Of a DNA stretch of 64,000 nt, positions 55,183-64,000 are shown piece by piece. Every line of letters starts with the position of its first letter. The first letter of the stretch is position 1. Under the pieces are notes generated by a model, which saw nothing but the letters and a program-made list of their open reading frames with translations, was not told the origin of the DNA and searched no databases. Source of the stretch: Thiotrichales bacterium 19S9-11 (GTDB lineage Bacteria; Pseudomonadota; Gammaproteobacteria; Francisellales; Francisellaceae). The position numbers and the translations under genes are program-made. The stretch spans positions 62,001 through 126,000 of the forward strand of contig JAKJJT010000001.1 in the NCBI GenBank assembly GCA_021713395.1, in the 5' to 3' direction.

Positions 55183-56892
55183 ATGAAACTGACGAATAAA
55201 AAGATAACTCTTAATACTATGCTTATAAGTGCCGCAATTGCGCTTTCAGCTTGTTCAAACAATCAAAGTGTTGAAAAAAACACAGACTCTAAATACGCGC
55301 CAAAAGATAAGGATACTTTTGTACGTGCTAATGGTGCCGAGCCAGAATCATTAGATCCAGCAAAAGCTCAAACAACAACAGCCTCTGCTATTTTATATGA
55401 TTTATTTGAAGGACTTGTATCAGAGACTCAAACAAATCAACCAGCACCTGGTGTTGCAAAGTCTTGGAAAGTATCTAATGATGGAAAAACGTATACTTTT
55501 TACTTGCGTGATGATGCTAAATGGTCCAATGGAAAAGTAATAACTGCAGATGATTTTGTCTATAGTTTACGCCGTGCTGTGAATCCAAAAACAGCATCAC
55601 CTATGGCTTATAAGCTTGGCGTAATTACTAATGCAAATGATATTATGGCATCAAAAAAGTCAGTTGAAACGCTTGGCGTTAAAGCAATCGATCTAAATAC
55701 CTTAGAAATTAGCTTAAATGACCCAACTTATTATTTTTTAGGTATTATGGCTGACCCTGTTGCATATCCTGTTTATAAACCGAGTGTTGATCAATATGGA
55801 CAAAGCGCGTTTCAACAAGGAAAACTTATTTCAAACGGTGCCTATAAACTTCAATCATGGGTCGTTAATGGTCATATCTTACTTGAAAAAAACCCTTACT
55901 ATTGGGATGCTAAAGACGTCAAAATTGCCAAAGTTAAATTTTTACCAATCGTCAGTGAAACATCAGCTTTAAGTGCTTATGCTGCAGGAAACGTTGACTT
56001 TACTCAATATATTCCAGTTGATGGCTATCATAGGACTAAGACGGAATATGGTAATCAACTGCATACTGCACCACTACTTAGTATGACCTATGTTGACTTT
56101 AATATGACACAACCACCTTTTAAAGATAACTTAAAACTAAGAGAAGCCTTAAGCCTTGTCATTAACCGCAAACTAATTGCAGATAAGGTACTAAAACAAG
56201 GCCAAGAACCACTTTATGCTTATTTTCCAGCTGAAATTGATAATGGTGTTTATAATCATGTTAATTACCCATGGGCAACCTGGTCGATGGAAAAAAGAAT
56301 TAAATTAGCTAAAAAGCTTTATGCTGAAGCAGGTTACTCTCGTCAGAATCCTTTAAAAATCTCCTATATTTATAATACTTCTGATAAAAATAGAAAAATT
56401 GCTGAAACACTAGCTGCCATGTGGCATAAGACTTTAGGAGTTGAAACTTCAATTGAGAACTCTGAATGGAAAGTCTTTTTATACACCAGACAAAATAAAG
56501 ATTATCATGGCACAGCACGCGATGCTTGGGTTGCTGACTTTAATACCATTGATAACTTTGCGACTATGTGGATGTGTCATAACCCACAAAATAACTCTGG
56601 CTATTGTAATCCAAACTATGACCTTTTAATTAAAAAGGCTCAAAATACTGCTAATACAAAAGCACGTGAAGACTACTATCAGCAATCACAAGGTATCGTA
56701 ATGAATGAATATAACATTATTCCTTTATTTTCTGATCAGATTGCACATTTAGTGAAACCTTACGTTACAGGCTATAATATGCAATCTAACCATTTGGATC
56801 ATATATATGATAAATGGTTATCATTTCGTTATGAACCTACTAAACTATCTAAAAATGATCAAGCTTTAAAGACAAAACAAAATAATTCATAG
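55183..56892 (+). CDS. oppA: Oligopeptide ABC transporter substrate-binding lipoprotein
   Basis: 569 residues. Lipoprotein signal with lipobox LSAC (Cys about residue 24). SBP family 5 marks: GAEPESLDPAKAQTTTASAIL, FYLRDDAKWSNGKVITADDFVYSLRR, LKLREALSLVINRKLIA. Captures peptides in the periplasm. Ribosome site AGGGAGA is strong. A short dyad (ATAGG/CCTAT, 56947-56964) lies between oppA and oppB, where partial termination would raise OppA above the membrane subunits. Confidence 0.95.
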   Translation: MKLTNKKITLNTMLISAAIALSACSNNQSVEKNTDSKYAPKDKDTFVRANGAEPESLDPAKAQTTTASAILYDLFEGLVSETQTNQPAPGVAKSWKVSNDGKTYTFYLRDDAKWSNGKVITADDFVYSLRRAVNPKTASPMAYKLGVITNANDIMASKKSVETLGVKAIDLNTLEISLNDPTYYFLGIMADPVAYPVYKPSVDQYGQSAFQQGKLISNGAYKLQSWVVNGHILLEKNPYYWDAKDVKIAKVKFLPIVSETSALSAYAAGNVDFTQYIPVDGYHRTKTEYGNQLHTAPLLSMTYVDFNMTQPPFKDNLKLREALSLVINRKLIADKVLKQGQEPLYAYFPAEIDNGVYNHVNYPWATWSMEKRIKLAKKLYAEAGYSRQNPLKISYIYNTSDKNRKIAETLAAMWHKTLGVETSIENSEWKVFLYTRQNKDYHGTARDAWVADFNTIDNFATMWMCHNPQNNSGYCNPNYDLLIKKAQNTANTKAREDYYQQSQGIVMNEYNIIPLFSDQIAHLVKPYVTGYNMQSNHLDHIYDKWLSFRYEPTKLSKNDQALKTKQNNS

Positions 56893-56991
56893 CACATTTA
56901 AAGCTTTTATTTTTGCTCTTTTACTATCGATAAAATCTATATGGATATAGGTAATTGTGCCTATTGATAATAAATAAGGAGATTTACTTTT

Positions 56992-57930
56992 ATGTTTGGT
57001 TATGCTTTAAAGCGAGCATTCGGCGCCATCCCAACGCTATTTATTGTCATTGTTATTGCTTTTTTAATGGTAAGACTAACACCCGGGAATCCATTTGCAG
57101 CAGAAAGGGCATTACCTGAGACGGTCATGAAAACTCTAATGCATCAATACAATCTTGATTTACCAATATACCAACAGTTTTGGCTATATATTAAGGAACT
57201 ATTTTCTGGTAACTTAGGCATGTCTTATAAAAACCAAGGCATGAGTATTAGCCAAATGGTATTTCCCCAAGGTGGCCATGGTGGTTTTTTTGTCTCTGCT
57301 CAGCTCGGTTTTTTTAGCTTAATTTTAGCTTTTATTATTGGCACATTATTAGGCATCTGGGCTGCATTAACTAAAAAAACAAAATTTAGCTTTATTGACA
57401 ATACAATCAGTGCTTTCGCTGTTTTCTTCATCTCAACACCTATTGTTGTAACAGCGCCTTTAGCCGTTTTAATTTTTGCTGTTAATTATCACTTATTACC
57501 CGCTAATGGTTGGGGAAATTGGAACCAAATGATTCTACCTGTCATGATTTTGGCCATTCCTTATGCCTCAATTATTGCACAAATTATGCGATCAAGCTTA
57601 GTTGAAACCTTACACTCGCCTTTTATTCGAACTGCAAAAGCAAAAGGTTTATCAACAAGACAGATTATTTTTAAACATGCGTTTAAGTCAGCGATTATGC
57701 CAGTTATTTCATTTTTAGGCCCCGCTGCTGCTGGTATCTTAACTGGCTCTGTTATTATTGAGCAAGTCTATACAATCCCTGGCATTGGTATTCAAATGGT
57801 ACAAGGTGCAACAAACAGAGACTATAACCTTGTTCTTGCACTAACGATTATCTACAGCGCACTTGTAATTATTTTTAATTTAATTGTCGATATTATTTAT
57901 GGGCTACTAGACCCTAAAATCAAATATTAA
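56992..57930 (+). CDS. oppB: Oligopeptide ABC transporter permease OppB
   Basis: 312 residues, six membrane spans. Begins MFGYALKRAFGAIPTLFIVI; the EAA loop that contacts the ATPases is FIRTAKAKGLSTRQIIFKHA (about residue 212). Forms the inner-membrane channel with OppC. GGAG lies upstream of ATG 56992. Confidence 0.95.
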   Translation: MFGYALKRAFGAIPTLFIVIVIAFLMVRLTPGNPFAAERALPETVMKTLMHQYNLDLPIYQQFWLYIKELFSGNLGMSYKNQGMSISQMVFPQGGHGGFFVSAQLGFFSLILAFIIGTLLGIWAALTKKTKFSFIDNTISAFAVFFISTPIVVTAPLAVLIFAVNYHLLPANGWGNWNQMILPVMILAIPYASIIAQIMRSSLVETLHSPFIRTAKAKGLSTRQIIFKHAFKSAIMPVISFLGPAAAGILTGSVIIEQVYTIPGIGIQMVQGATNRDYNLVLALTIIYSALVIIFNLIVDIIYGLLDPKIKY

Positions 57931-57940
57931 GGGATCTATT

Positions 57941-58876
57941 ATGACTGAAAGCTATACACTAAAACAAAAGAAAAAACGTGGTGATTTTTTAATTAATGTT
58001 CATAAAGAACATCAAGAACAAATAACTAAAGGTCGAAGTCTTTATTATGATGCCTGGCTACGATTTAGAGAAAATAAAGTTGCAGTTTTTAGCTTAACTA
58101 TTCTTTTTCTAATGGTATTAACTGTAATAATTGCACCTTGGTTTTCTCCTTATCACTTTGCTGATCAAGATTTAGGTGAAATATCCCTAGCACCATCGCA
58201 AAATCATATTTTTGGAACAGATACACTTGGGCGAGACTTATTTACACGAGTTATGATTGGTGGCCGCATCACCTTAGAAGTTGGTCTAATTGCAACGATT
58301 GTTAGTGTTTTAATTGGAACTGTTTATGGTGCGTTGGCTGGCTTTATGGGTGGTGCTATCGATCATATTATGATGCGTATTGTTGATATACTTTATGGCC
58401 TACCATTTCTATTTTTTGCCATTTTATTAATTACACTTTTTGGTCGAAACTTTGTCTTAGTTTTTATTGCTATTGGTGCTGTTTCTTGGCTTGATATGGC
58501 ACGCGTTGTTCGAGGCCAAACTTTAAGTTTAAAATCAAAAGAATTTATAGAAGCAGCTTATGTTTCAGGTGTTAGTCGTACAATGATTGTCTTTCGACAT
58601 ATCGTTAGAAATTTAATTGGCATTGTTGCAGTCTATATTACATTAACCGTACCGCTTGTAATTATGACAGCAACGTTTTTAAGCTTTCTAGGTTTAGGTA
58701 TTCAACCACCAATGACTGACTGGGGCGGTTTAATTAGTGATGGGGTTCTAACCATTCAATTTAACTACTGGTGGCAACTTGTTATCCCATCTTTATTTCT
58801 AACTTTAACACTTCTATGCTTTAATTTTGTTGGCAATGGTATGCGCGAAGCACTCGATCCACGTGAACACCGATAA
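57941..58876 (+). CDS. oppC: Oligopeptide ABC transporter permease OppC
   Basis: 311 residues, N-terminal cytoplasmic tail then spans from about residue 48. Marks: NHIFGTDTLGRDLFTRVMIGGRI in pieces and the EAA loop FIEAAYVSGVSRTMIVFRHI. Begins 10 nt after oppB. Second channel subunit. Confidence 0.95.
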   Translation: MTESYTLKQKKKRGDFLINVHKEHQEQITKGRSLYYDAWLRFRENKVAVFSLTILFLMVLTVIIAPWFSPYHFADQDLGEISLAPSQNHIFGTDTLGRDLFTRVMIGGRITLEVGLIATIVSVLIGTVYGALAGFMGGAIDHIMMRIVDILYGLPFLFFAILLITLFGRNFVLVFIAIGAVSWLDMARVVRGQTLSLKSKEFIEAAYVSGVSRTMIVFRHIVRNLIGIVAVYITLTVPLVIMTATFLSFLGLGIQPPMTDWGGLISDGVLTIQFNYWWQLVIPSLFLTLTLLCFNFVGNGMREALDPREHR

Positions 58877-58890
58877 AAAAGGAGACTAAC

Positions 58891-59865
58891 ATGAGTGACG
58901 CATTATTAGATGTTCAAAACTTAAGCGTTAATTTTAAGACACAAGATGGTCTAATCTGTGCAGTTAATCATATTAACTTTCAGTTATATGAAGGAGAAAC
59001 ATTAGGCATTGTTGGTGAATCAGGTTCAGGGAAAAGTCAAACAGTTCTCGCTTTAATGGGCATTTTAGCCAATAATGCTAAAGTTCAAGGATCAATCAAA
59101 TTTAATCAACAAGAGCTCATTGGTCTAAATAAACATCAATTTAATCAAATTCGTGGCAATGAAATTGCAATGATCTTTCAAGATCCCATGAGTTCATTAA
59201 ATCCATATTTAAAAATTGAAGAACAACTAACAGAAGTATTAAAACTACATAAAGGTATTTCAAAAAAAGAAGCGTATCAACAGTCACTTGACATGCTAGA
59301 TGCCGTTCATATTCCAGATGCTAAAAATAGAATCAAACTTTACCCACATGAATTTTCAGGTGGTATGCGCCAACGCGTGATGATCGCAATGGCATTACTT
59401 TGTAAACCAAAGTTATTAATTGCTGATGAACCAACAACAGCACTTGATGTAACCGTTCAAGCACAAATTCTTGACCTATTACGCCAACTACAAAAAGAGT
59501 TTCAAATGGCAACGATTTTTATCACTCATGATATCGGTGTTGTTGCAGGTATTTGCAATCGAGTAATGGTGATGTATGCAGGCTCTCTCATTGAAAGTGC
59601 TCAAGTTAATGAATTATTCAATAATTTTAAACACCCTTATACTGAAGGTTTAATGAAAGCAACACCACGAGTTGATGTTAAAAAGCCTTCCCTTTATGCC
59701 ATTGATGGTGAGCCGCCTGATTTATCTAATCTTCCAGTTGGTTGTGCTTTTTCTAGTCGTTGTAATTATGTTAAAGCACATTGTTTAGAGAAAAAGCCTT
59801 CACTTGAAATGATTAATCATCATCACAAAGCAGCATGCTTTATTCAACTACAGGAGCGCTTATGA
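58891..59865 (+). CDS. oppD: Oligopeptide ABC transporter ATPase OppD
   Basis: 324 residues. Walker [12 protein letters not shown]-loop [12 protein letters not shown], signature FSGGMRQRV, Walker [15 protein letters not shown], and the C-terminal oligopeptide/dipeptide domain with Cys ([14 protein letters not shown]) that binds an iron-sulphur cluster in related proteins. Start ATG 58891 with GGAG. Its stop overlaps the oppF start (ATGA). Confidence 0.96.
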   Translation: MSDALLDVQNLSVNFKTQDGLICAVNHINFQLYEGETLGIVGESGSGKSQTVLALMGILANNAKVQGSIKFNQQELIGLNKHQFNQIRGNEIAMIFQDPMSSLNPYLKIEEQLTEVLKLHKGISKKEAYQQSLDMLDAVHIPDAKNRIKLYPHEFSGGMRQRVMIAMALLCKPKLLIADEPTTALDVTVQAQILDLLRQLQKEFQMATIFITHDIGVVAGICNRVMVMYAGSLIESAQVNELFNNFKHPYTEGLMKATPRVDVKKPSLYAIDGEPPDLSNLPVGCAFSSRCNYVKAHCLEKKPSLEMINHHHKAACFIQLQERL

Positions 59866-60869
59866 GTCATACATTAGAAATAAATAAGCAAAAACCCCCT
59901 ATTCTTTCAATTAAAGACTTAAAGGTTCATTTTCCAATTAAGCGTAACTACCCTTGGCAAAAAAAATCATTTGTTAAAGCGGTTAATGGCGTATCATTTG
60001 ACGTCTATCAAGGTGAAACGATTGGACTAGTCGGTGAGTCCGGTTGTGGTAAATCAACGTTATTACGTGCACTGATTGGTTTAATTGCACCTATAAGTCA
60101 AGGCAGTATTCTATATAACAGTCAAAATCTAGCAGCGTTTAAACCAACAGATGCAAACTGGCAGAAAATAAGAGAAGATATTCAAATGATCTTTCAAGAT
60201 CCATTTGCTTCTTTAAATCCTAGAATGACTGTTGGTAATATTATTGCTGAACCATTACGCATTCATAAGCCACATTTATCAAAAAAAGAAAGAAAAGAAC
60301 GTGTCATTGAAATGATGCAACTTGTTGGTTTATCAACTAATTTTATTAATCGCTATCCACATCAGTTCTCAGGTGGTCAGTGTCAGCGAGTTGGTATTGC
60401 GCGCGCTTTAATTATAAAACCTAAGATTCTACTTTGTGATGAACCTGTCTCAGCGCTTGATGTTTCCATTCAAGCACAAGTGGTTAATCTATTAAAAAAG
60501 CTACAAGAAGAGCTTAAACTTACGATTATATTTGTTGCGCATAATTTAAGTGTTGTAAAACATATATCAGATAAGATTGTTGTGATGTATTTAGGAAAAG
60601 TAATGGAAGTGGGCAATACAAATGATCTATGTGATCACCCCCAACACCCTTATACAAAAGCTTTATTATCAGCAGTCCCCTTACCTGATCCTCTCCTTGA
60701 AAGAAATAAAAAAGTACAAATATTAGAAGGCGACTTACCCTCACCGATTAACCCACCTTCAGGCTGTGTCTTTAGTACGCGATGCCCTATGGCTCGTGAT
60801 ATTTGCCAAATTAATATCCCCCCTTTAAAACATGCACAAAATAATTTAGCTGCTTGTGTTAGGCTATAA
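59862..60869 (+). CDS. oppF: Oligopeptide ABC transporter ATPase OppF
   Basis: 335 residues from ATG 59862 (GGAG 5 nt upstream; an earlier ATG at 59835 lies inside oppD in another frame). Walker A GESGCGKSTLLRAL, signature FSGGQCQRVGIARAL, Walker B LLCDEPVSALDVS, C-terminal CVFSTRCPMARDIC. Completes the canonical oppABCDF operon. Confidence 0.96.
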   Translation: MSHTLEINKQKPPILSIKDLKVHFPIKRNYPWQKKSFVKAVNGVSFDVYQGETIGLVGESGCGKSTLLRALIGLIAPISQGSILYNSQNLAAFKPTDANWQKIREDIQMIFQDPFASLNPRMTVGNIIAEPLRIHKPHLSKKERKERVIEMMQLVGLSTNFINRYPHQFSGGQCQRVGIARALIIKPKILLCDEPVSALDVSIQAQVVNLLKKLQEELKLTIIFVAHNLSVVKHISDKIVVMYLGKVMEVGNTNDLCDHPQHPYTKALLSAVPLPDPLLERNKKVQILEGDLPSPINPPSGCVFSTRCPMARDICQINIPPLKHAQNNLAACVRL

Positions 60870-60919
60870 CAAGCCAAGTTAAAATTGTGATGCCAAGGGG
60901 AGCTACTCTAATTAAAATC

Positions 60920-61411
60920 TTAATTATGTGTTTTTGCATCAAGTAAGATTGCTAACTGAATACATGGTTCATCCGTTCGGTTGCTCCAGGCATGATTTGT
61001 CCCAGACTGTATCACTATATCACCAGGTTTTAATAGTGTTTCACAATCTTCCATAATCAGATACAACTCACCAGATAAGATGATAATATAATCTAGAGTT
61101 TCTGTTTTATGCATCAATGGATGAGGTTGCCCTGGTTGCTCTGGAAAGTATTTTTTCGTCTGGGTATCTGGTGGAATATAGACATAACGAAACAAGGATC
61201 CATTCTTATGAAGCTTTGGAAAAAACTCATCAAAAATCTCAGCTGGCTTTTCTAACGTTGCTGGCATACCATCAGTAGCCCATGGATCTGAGACGATAAA
61301 GCCAGCGTCATTTTCCATGACATGTGAAACTTGTTGATCTTCAATGATCGTTGCCACACCATTACGATGTCCTGTTACAACTCGTCTAGGTATTTTAGGT
61401 ATATTATTCAT
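60920..61411 (-). CDS. Cupin-domain protein
   Basis: 163 residues. C-terminal cupin_2: HPLMHKTETLDYIIILSGEL (metal-binding His/His/Glu set), then LKPGDIVIQSGTNHAWSN. N-terminal part (RRVVTGHRNGVATII) is typical of cupins linked to aromatic or ketone metabolism, but the substrate cannot be told. Strong ribosome site AGGAGA before ATG 61411. Divergent from the MFS transporter gene. Confidence 0.8.
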   Translation of the reverse strand: MNNIPKIPRRVVTGHRNGVATIIEDQQVSHVMENDAGFIVSDPWATDGMPATLEKPAEIFDEFFPKLHKNGSLFRYVYIPPDTQTKKYFPEQPGQPHPLMHKTETLDYIIILSGELYLIMEDCETLLKPGDIVIQSGTNHAWSNRTDEPCIQLAILLDAKTHN

Positions 61412-61561
61412 TGATTTGTTCTCCTATTGATTTTTGCTAATTATATACGATAAAAGCAGTTAAAAGACTCATAATACCAACTGTTTCATTTTGTTATATC
61501 CCACTTTATTTTTTATACTTATTAGAGCCTGTTCTACGGTTTAGATGTAAATTATATCACT

Positions 61562-61590
61562 TTGAATGGCCATATATAATAAACTATAAT
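61562..61590 (+). promoter_or_regulatory. Promoter of the MFS transporter gene
   Basis: TTGAAT (61562-61567), 17-nt spacer, perfect TATAAT (61585-61590), 51 nt before the ATG at 61642. Confidence 0.7.
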
Positions 61591-61641
61591 GAACAACACT
61601 GTTTTTATATAGAAACAATATTAAGGAAAAGTAAAAATATT

Positions 61642-62844
61642 ATGGGAAAAGGCTATAAATTAAACATAATTATCTTAACAACAATTATGGCAGGGTTTAC
61701 TCAAGCAGGACTTGTTTTGTATACACCGGCATTTTTAGACATGTCTCAATCATTGAATATAAGCTCTTCTTTAATTAAAACAACATTAACAGGGTATTTA
61801 TTTGGATTTGGAATCTCACAACTTATCTATGGTCCTTTATCTGATAGATCAGGAAGAAAGAATTTATTGTTAATTGGAATGTTCATATTTAGTTTAGGGT
61901 GCTTATGGAGTATTTTTTCTAGTAGCTATTTATCTCTTTTACTATCAAGAGTCTTACAAGGTATTGGAGCTGGGTCTTGTATGACTTTAAGTCGAACAAT
62001 TTTAAGAGACTCCTTTAGTGGAAAAGAGTACTTTAAGGTTGCTTCTTATCTGTCATCAGGGTTTGCAGTTGGTCTTGGTATAACACCCGTAATTGGTGGT
62101 CATCTCCTGGACTACTTTCCATGGCAGTCAGAATTTATCTTTTTATTTATATGCGGGGTATCACTCTTATTAGCTTTTTGGAAATTTTTACCTGAAACGC
62201 ATCAAGTTTCTAAGGATCAAGTTCCTTTTAGTATTTTTGTTAAAACAATATTCACTCATTTTTCCCATATTTTAAAAAATAAGTATTTTAATCTTTATCT
62301 TTTAGGTGGTGTCGCTGCTTATGGCGTAGTGATTGCTTATAGTACAATGGCTCCATTTTTAATTCAGAAGACACTTGGATTTAGTGCTTCGTTTTATGGA
62401 TGGTTAACATTATTTATAGCGATTGCTTATTACTTAGGAACGTTAACTAGTAGAAAACTAGTTATGAAACTAGGACATAAAATAATTATTCAAGCAGGTG
62501 TTATTCTAATTTTATTATCGGGTATATTCTTAATAATTTCAGGTGCTGTTTTTGGTTTTTTTAATATTTATGTCGTAATGATTCCACTTCTGATTGCAAC
62601 ATATGGACAAGCACTTATTTGGTCAAACTGTATTGCAGGGGCATTAAATGATTTACCACATATTGCTGGTACGGCTTCTTCTTTGTTCAGTTGCTTACAA
62701 ATGATACTAGCAACCATTCTTTCCGGCATTATTGCTATTCCTCATGAAAAAAATCAAATACCAATATCACTTGTTGTTTTAATATTGGGTGTGATTACCT
62801 GGATTATTTTTAACTTAGGTGTTTTTAAAAAATCAAAAACATAG
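61642..62844 (+). CDS. MFS drug-resistance transporter, Bcr/CflA type
   Basis: 400 residues, 12 predicted spans. Begins YKLNIIILTTIMAGFTQAGL; motif A is YGPLSDRSGRKNLLLIG between spans 2 and 3, motif C-like GFAVGLGITPVIGGHLLDYFP in pieces follows, all typical of Bcr/CflA proton-coupled exporters (bicyclomycin, sulphonamide and other small molecules). Codon use leans to AGA/GGA more than its neighbours, hinting at a separate history. Substrate unknown. Confidence 0.85.
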   Translation: MGKGYKLNIIILTTIMAGFTQAGLVLYTPAFLDMSQSLNISSSLIKTTLTGYLFGFGISQLIYGPLSDRSGRKNLLLIGMFIFSLGCLWSIFSSSYLSLLLSRVLQGIGAGSCMTLSRTILRDSFSGKEYFKVASYLSSGFAVGLGITPVIGGHLLDYFPWQSEFIFLFICGVSLLLAFWKFLPETHQVSKDQVPFSIFVKTIFTHFSHILKNKYFNLYLLGGVAAYGVVIAYSTMAPFLIQKTLGFSASFYGWLTLFIAIAYYLGTLTSRKLVMKLGHKIIIQAGVILILLSGIFLIISGAVFGFFNIYVVMIPLLIATYGQALIWSNCIAGALNDLPHIAGTASSLFSCLQMILATILSGIIAIPHEKNQIPISLVVLILGVITWIIFNLGVFKKSKT

Positions 62845-62922
62845 TATAAACTAACTGCCATTTAACTAGAAAGCCTAAGTTTAAGCTAAATGATGAGCTT
62901 TCATAATTTATCCAGTGTGGTT

Positions 62923-63255
62923 TTATTTTTTAGATTTAATATATACTTCACCCCACTGTTTTAATTGTTCTAATATGGGTTTTAGTTTTTGACCCATGGG
63001 TGTTAATGAGTACTCAACTTTTGGTGGGACTTGATGATATACCTTTCTATTAACTATCCCTAAATCTTCTAATTCTCTTAGTTGTAACGTCAACATGCGC
63101 CTTGTAATACCTTCAATAGATCTTAACAGTTCATTAAATCTAACAGTATTATCTAATAATCGAAATAGGATGACACACTTCCACTTACCACCAACAATTG
63201 ATGAGGCAATTTCTATCGGGCAATTAATCAAACTATCATCATCTTTTATTTTCAT
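62923..63255 (-). CDS. HxlR-family transcriptional regulator
   Basis: 110 residues from ATG 63255; longer upstream starts would run through the promoter. MarR-like winged helix: CPIEIASSIVGGKWKCVILFRLL, RFNELLRSIEGITRRMLTLQLREL, then VEYSLTPMGQKL. The Cys near residue 12 is the conserved redox-sensing Cys of YodB/HypR-type members. A -10 box (TATAAT, 63267-63262) sits only 6 nt before the ATG, so the mRNA may be leaderless. Divergent from a broken SDR gene, the expected target. Confidence 0.87.
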   Translation of the reverse strand: MKIKDDDSLINCPIEIASSIVGGKWKCVILFRLLDNTVRFNELLRSIEGITRRMLTLQLRELEDLGIVNRKVYHQVPPKVEYSLTPMGQKLKPILEQLKQWGEVYIKSKK

Positions 63256-63267
63256 AGTTACATTATA

Positions 63268-63294
63268 GATACTAAGTATCAAAATTGTACGTAC
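63268..63294. promoter_or_regulatory. Two palindromes in the HxlR/SDR divergent promoter: likely operator
   Basis: GATACTAAGTATC (63268-63280; perfect 6-bp arms around one base) adjoins the hxlR -10 box. GTACGTAC (63287-63294) abuts the -35 box of the divergent SDR promoter. HxlR-family dimers bind short inverted repeats of this kind, so they are the natural candidate operators. Confidence 0.6.
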
Positions 63295-63322
63295 TTGTAA
63301 TAATATAACCAATGATTATAAT
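63295..63322 (+). promoter_or_regulatory. Promoter of the broken SDR gene
   Basis: TTGTAA (63295-63300), 16-nt spacer, perfect TATAAT (63317-63322), 46 nt before the ATG at 63368, with ribosome site GGGGG at 63357-63361. Confidence 0.6.
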
Positions 63323-63367
63323 GTGCAAGTCGTTACTTAAACAATAATAATAAAGTAGGGGGTAATT

Positions 63368-63762
63368 ATGAAATATGACACTTTGATTATTGGCGGTTCA
63401 TCTGGAATAGGATTAGCAAGTGCCTATAAACTGAAAGATAGAAAATTAAACGTATTAATTGCATCAAAAAACGCTGAAAGTAAACATCATTTACAAGATG
63501 CTGGCTTTGGTTTAATCAATTTAGATTTAACCAAATGTGAAGATATAAAAAATGTATTAAAGCAAAATCTCCTGGACTAACAAATACTAGCTTTTATGAT
63601 ACGCTCGATAATAAAAAAGAACTGTTTGAGTCAATGAAAGAAAGTGTGCCACTTAAAAGAATTGCAGAGCCTGATGAAATTGCTGATGCTATCATTCTTG
63701 CTGTTTTAAATCCAAATATAACAGGATCAATTATTAATATTGATGGTGGTGCTTATTTATAG
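63368..63762 (+). pseudogene. Short-chain dehydrogenase/reductase, broken by an internal deletion
   Basis: Frame 1 (63368-63580) gives MKYDTLIIGGSSGIGLASAYKL, the NAD(P)-binding start of an SDR, and stops after about 70 residues (NVLKQNLLD). From about 63562 another frame encodes SPGLTNTSFYDT, PLKRIAEPDEIADAI and NITGSIINIDGGAYL, the normal end of an SDR, to a stop at 63762. The Ser and Tyr-x3-Lys active-site middle (roughly 300-400 nt of gene in a usual SDR) is missing, and the two halves are out of frame. The intact promoter and regulator suggest recent decay. Confidence 0.85.
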
Positions 63763-63781
63763 CGCATCTATAATCAAACTC

Positions 63782-64000
63782 TTAAAAAACAGCTTGGCTT
63801 GCTTGTGACTTTAAAACAGAGAAATCAACCTGATTATTCTTAATCGGTGGGCAATAGAAAAAGGCTGTATATAAAATATCTGAAAACTCAAACACCCCAT
63901 CGGTAATATCATCTTCATTGCCTGCCATACGATTAAATTGTGCATCAAAAGGATAAAAAGAATGTGCAAAAGATGAAAACATCAAACCACCTTCAAGACC
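63782..64000 (-). CDS. DyP-type peroxidase, C-terminal part (5' end beyond window)
   Basis: The frame runs in from the right edge and stops at 63782; 72 residues are visible. GLMFSSFAHSFYPFDAQF, NRMAGNEDDITDGVFEFSD and TAFFYCPPI match the end of dye-decolorising haem peroxidases of the YfeX/Tyr type (F-x-R-x-L-x-RM-x-G...D). The haem ligand His lies upstream and is not seen. Its direct neighbour on the other strand is the broken SDR. Family call rests on a short stretch. Confidence 0.6.
   Translation of the reverse strand, partial: GLEGGLMFSSFAHSFYPFDAQFNRMAGNEDDITDGVFEFSDILYTAFFYCPPIKNNQVDFSVLKSQASQAVF

Overview
The window is a chromosomal segment of an AT-rich bacterium (about one third G+C by eye). 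It carries Gram-negative genes: murC, an OmpA-like barrel, lipoproteins with lipoboxes, an O-antigen-ligase-like protein and a type IV pilus. The mix points to a gammaproteobacterium, perhaps of the Francisella/Fastidiosibacter/Legionella type: a small 4.5S-like SRP RNA, a split B12-dependent ribonucleotide reductase (NrdJa/NrdJb), a pilT/yggS divergent pair, nusB/ribH/ribB and glnD. The placement is inference from gene content; there is no 16S gene in the window. Genes are tightly packed, often with 0-30 nt gaps, 1-4 nt start/stop overlaps or convergent overlaps. I see no insertion sequence, prophage, CRISPR array or rRNA.

Layout. 1-4500 (minus): start of a secreted protein, then an apparent operon of outer-membrane barrel, UDP-glucuronate epimerase, asnS and mdh. 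4.6-9.7 kb: AMP nucleosidase, TrkH, a tiny protein, a large unrecognised protein with a Ser/Gln tail, and a pentameric ligand-gated channel homologue. 9.8-11.4 kb: ribB-ribH-nusB. 11.6-17.7 kb: pilD-glnD, a CorA-family protein with an altered signature, an MscS channel and a lipoprotein. 17.7-21.3 kb: dnaX, SRP RNA, pilT, yggS. 21.5-26.8 kb: small membrane proteins, an aldo-keto reductase, an exported nucleoside hydrolase, a CBS protein and PutP. 26.9-31.9 kb: four tRNA genes in two pairs flank glycosyltransferase-9, pilC, pilB and pilA. 32.2-37.1 kb: a 1620-residue exported G8/beta-helix protein of PKHD1L1/CEMIP type, followed by an O-antigen-ligase/PglL-like membrane protein and a second pilin-like gene. 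39.3-45.6 kb: an AddB-like nuclease, murC, an enoyl-CoA hydratase, ribE and a coiled-coil protein. 46.0-48.9 kb: nrdJa-nrdJb. 48.9-52.0 kb: a compact dehydratase-ketoreductase-ketosynthase-phosphopantetheinyl transferase operon resembling part of an aryl-polyene pathway. 52.2-55.0 kb: RodZ-like protein, nagZ, MscS. 55.2-60.9 kb: complete oppABCDF. 60.9-64 kb: accessory-looking genes: cupin, Bcr/CflA transporter, HxlR regulator with palindromic operators, a broken SDR gene, and the 3' end of a DyP-type peroxidase.

How the genes work together. Five type IV pilus genes (pilA, pilB, pilC, pilD, pilT) lie at three sites, with an extra pilin-like gene beside a ligase-like enzyme that could glycosylate a pilin or ligate O-antigen. 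Nucleotide and peptide salvage is suggested by the exported nucleoside hydrolase, AMP nucleosidase and Opp importer. Osmotic and ion control involves TrkH, two MscS channels, the CorA-like protein and the pLGIC. Best candidates for something new: the G8 protein, the minimal DH-KR-KS-PPTase operon, the Ser/Gln-tailed protein with duplicated GHW/SYNT motifs, the CorA GII variant, and a possible slippery A10 run in dnaX.
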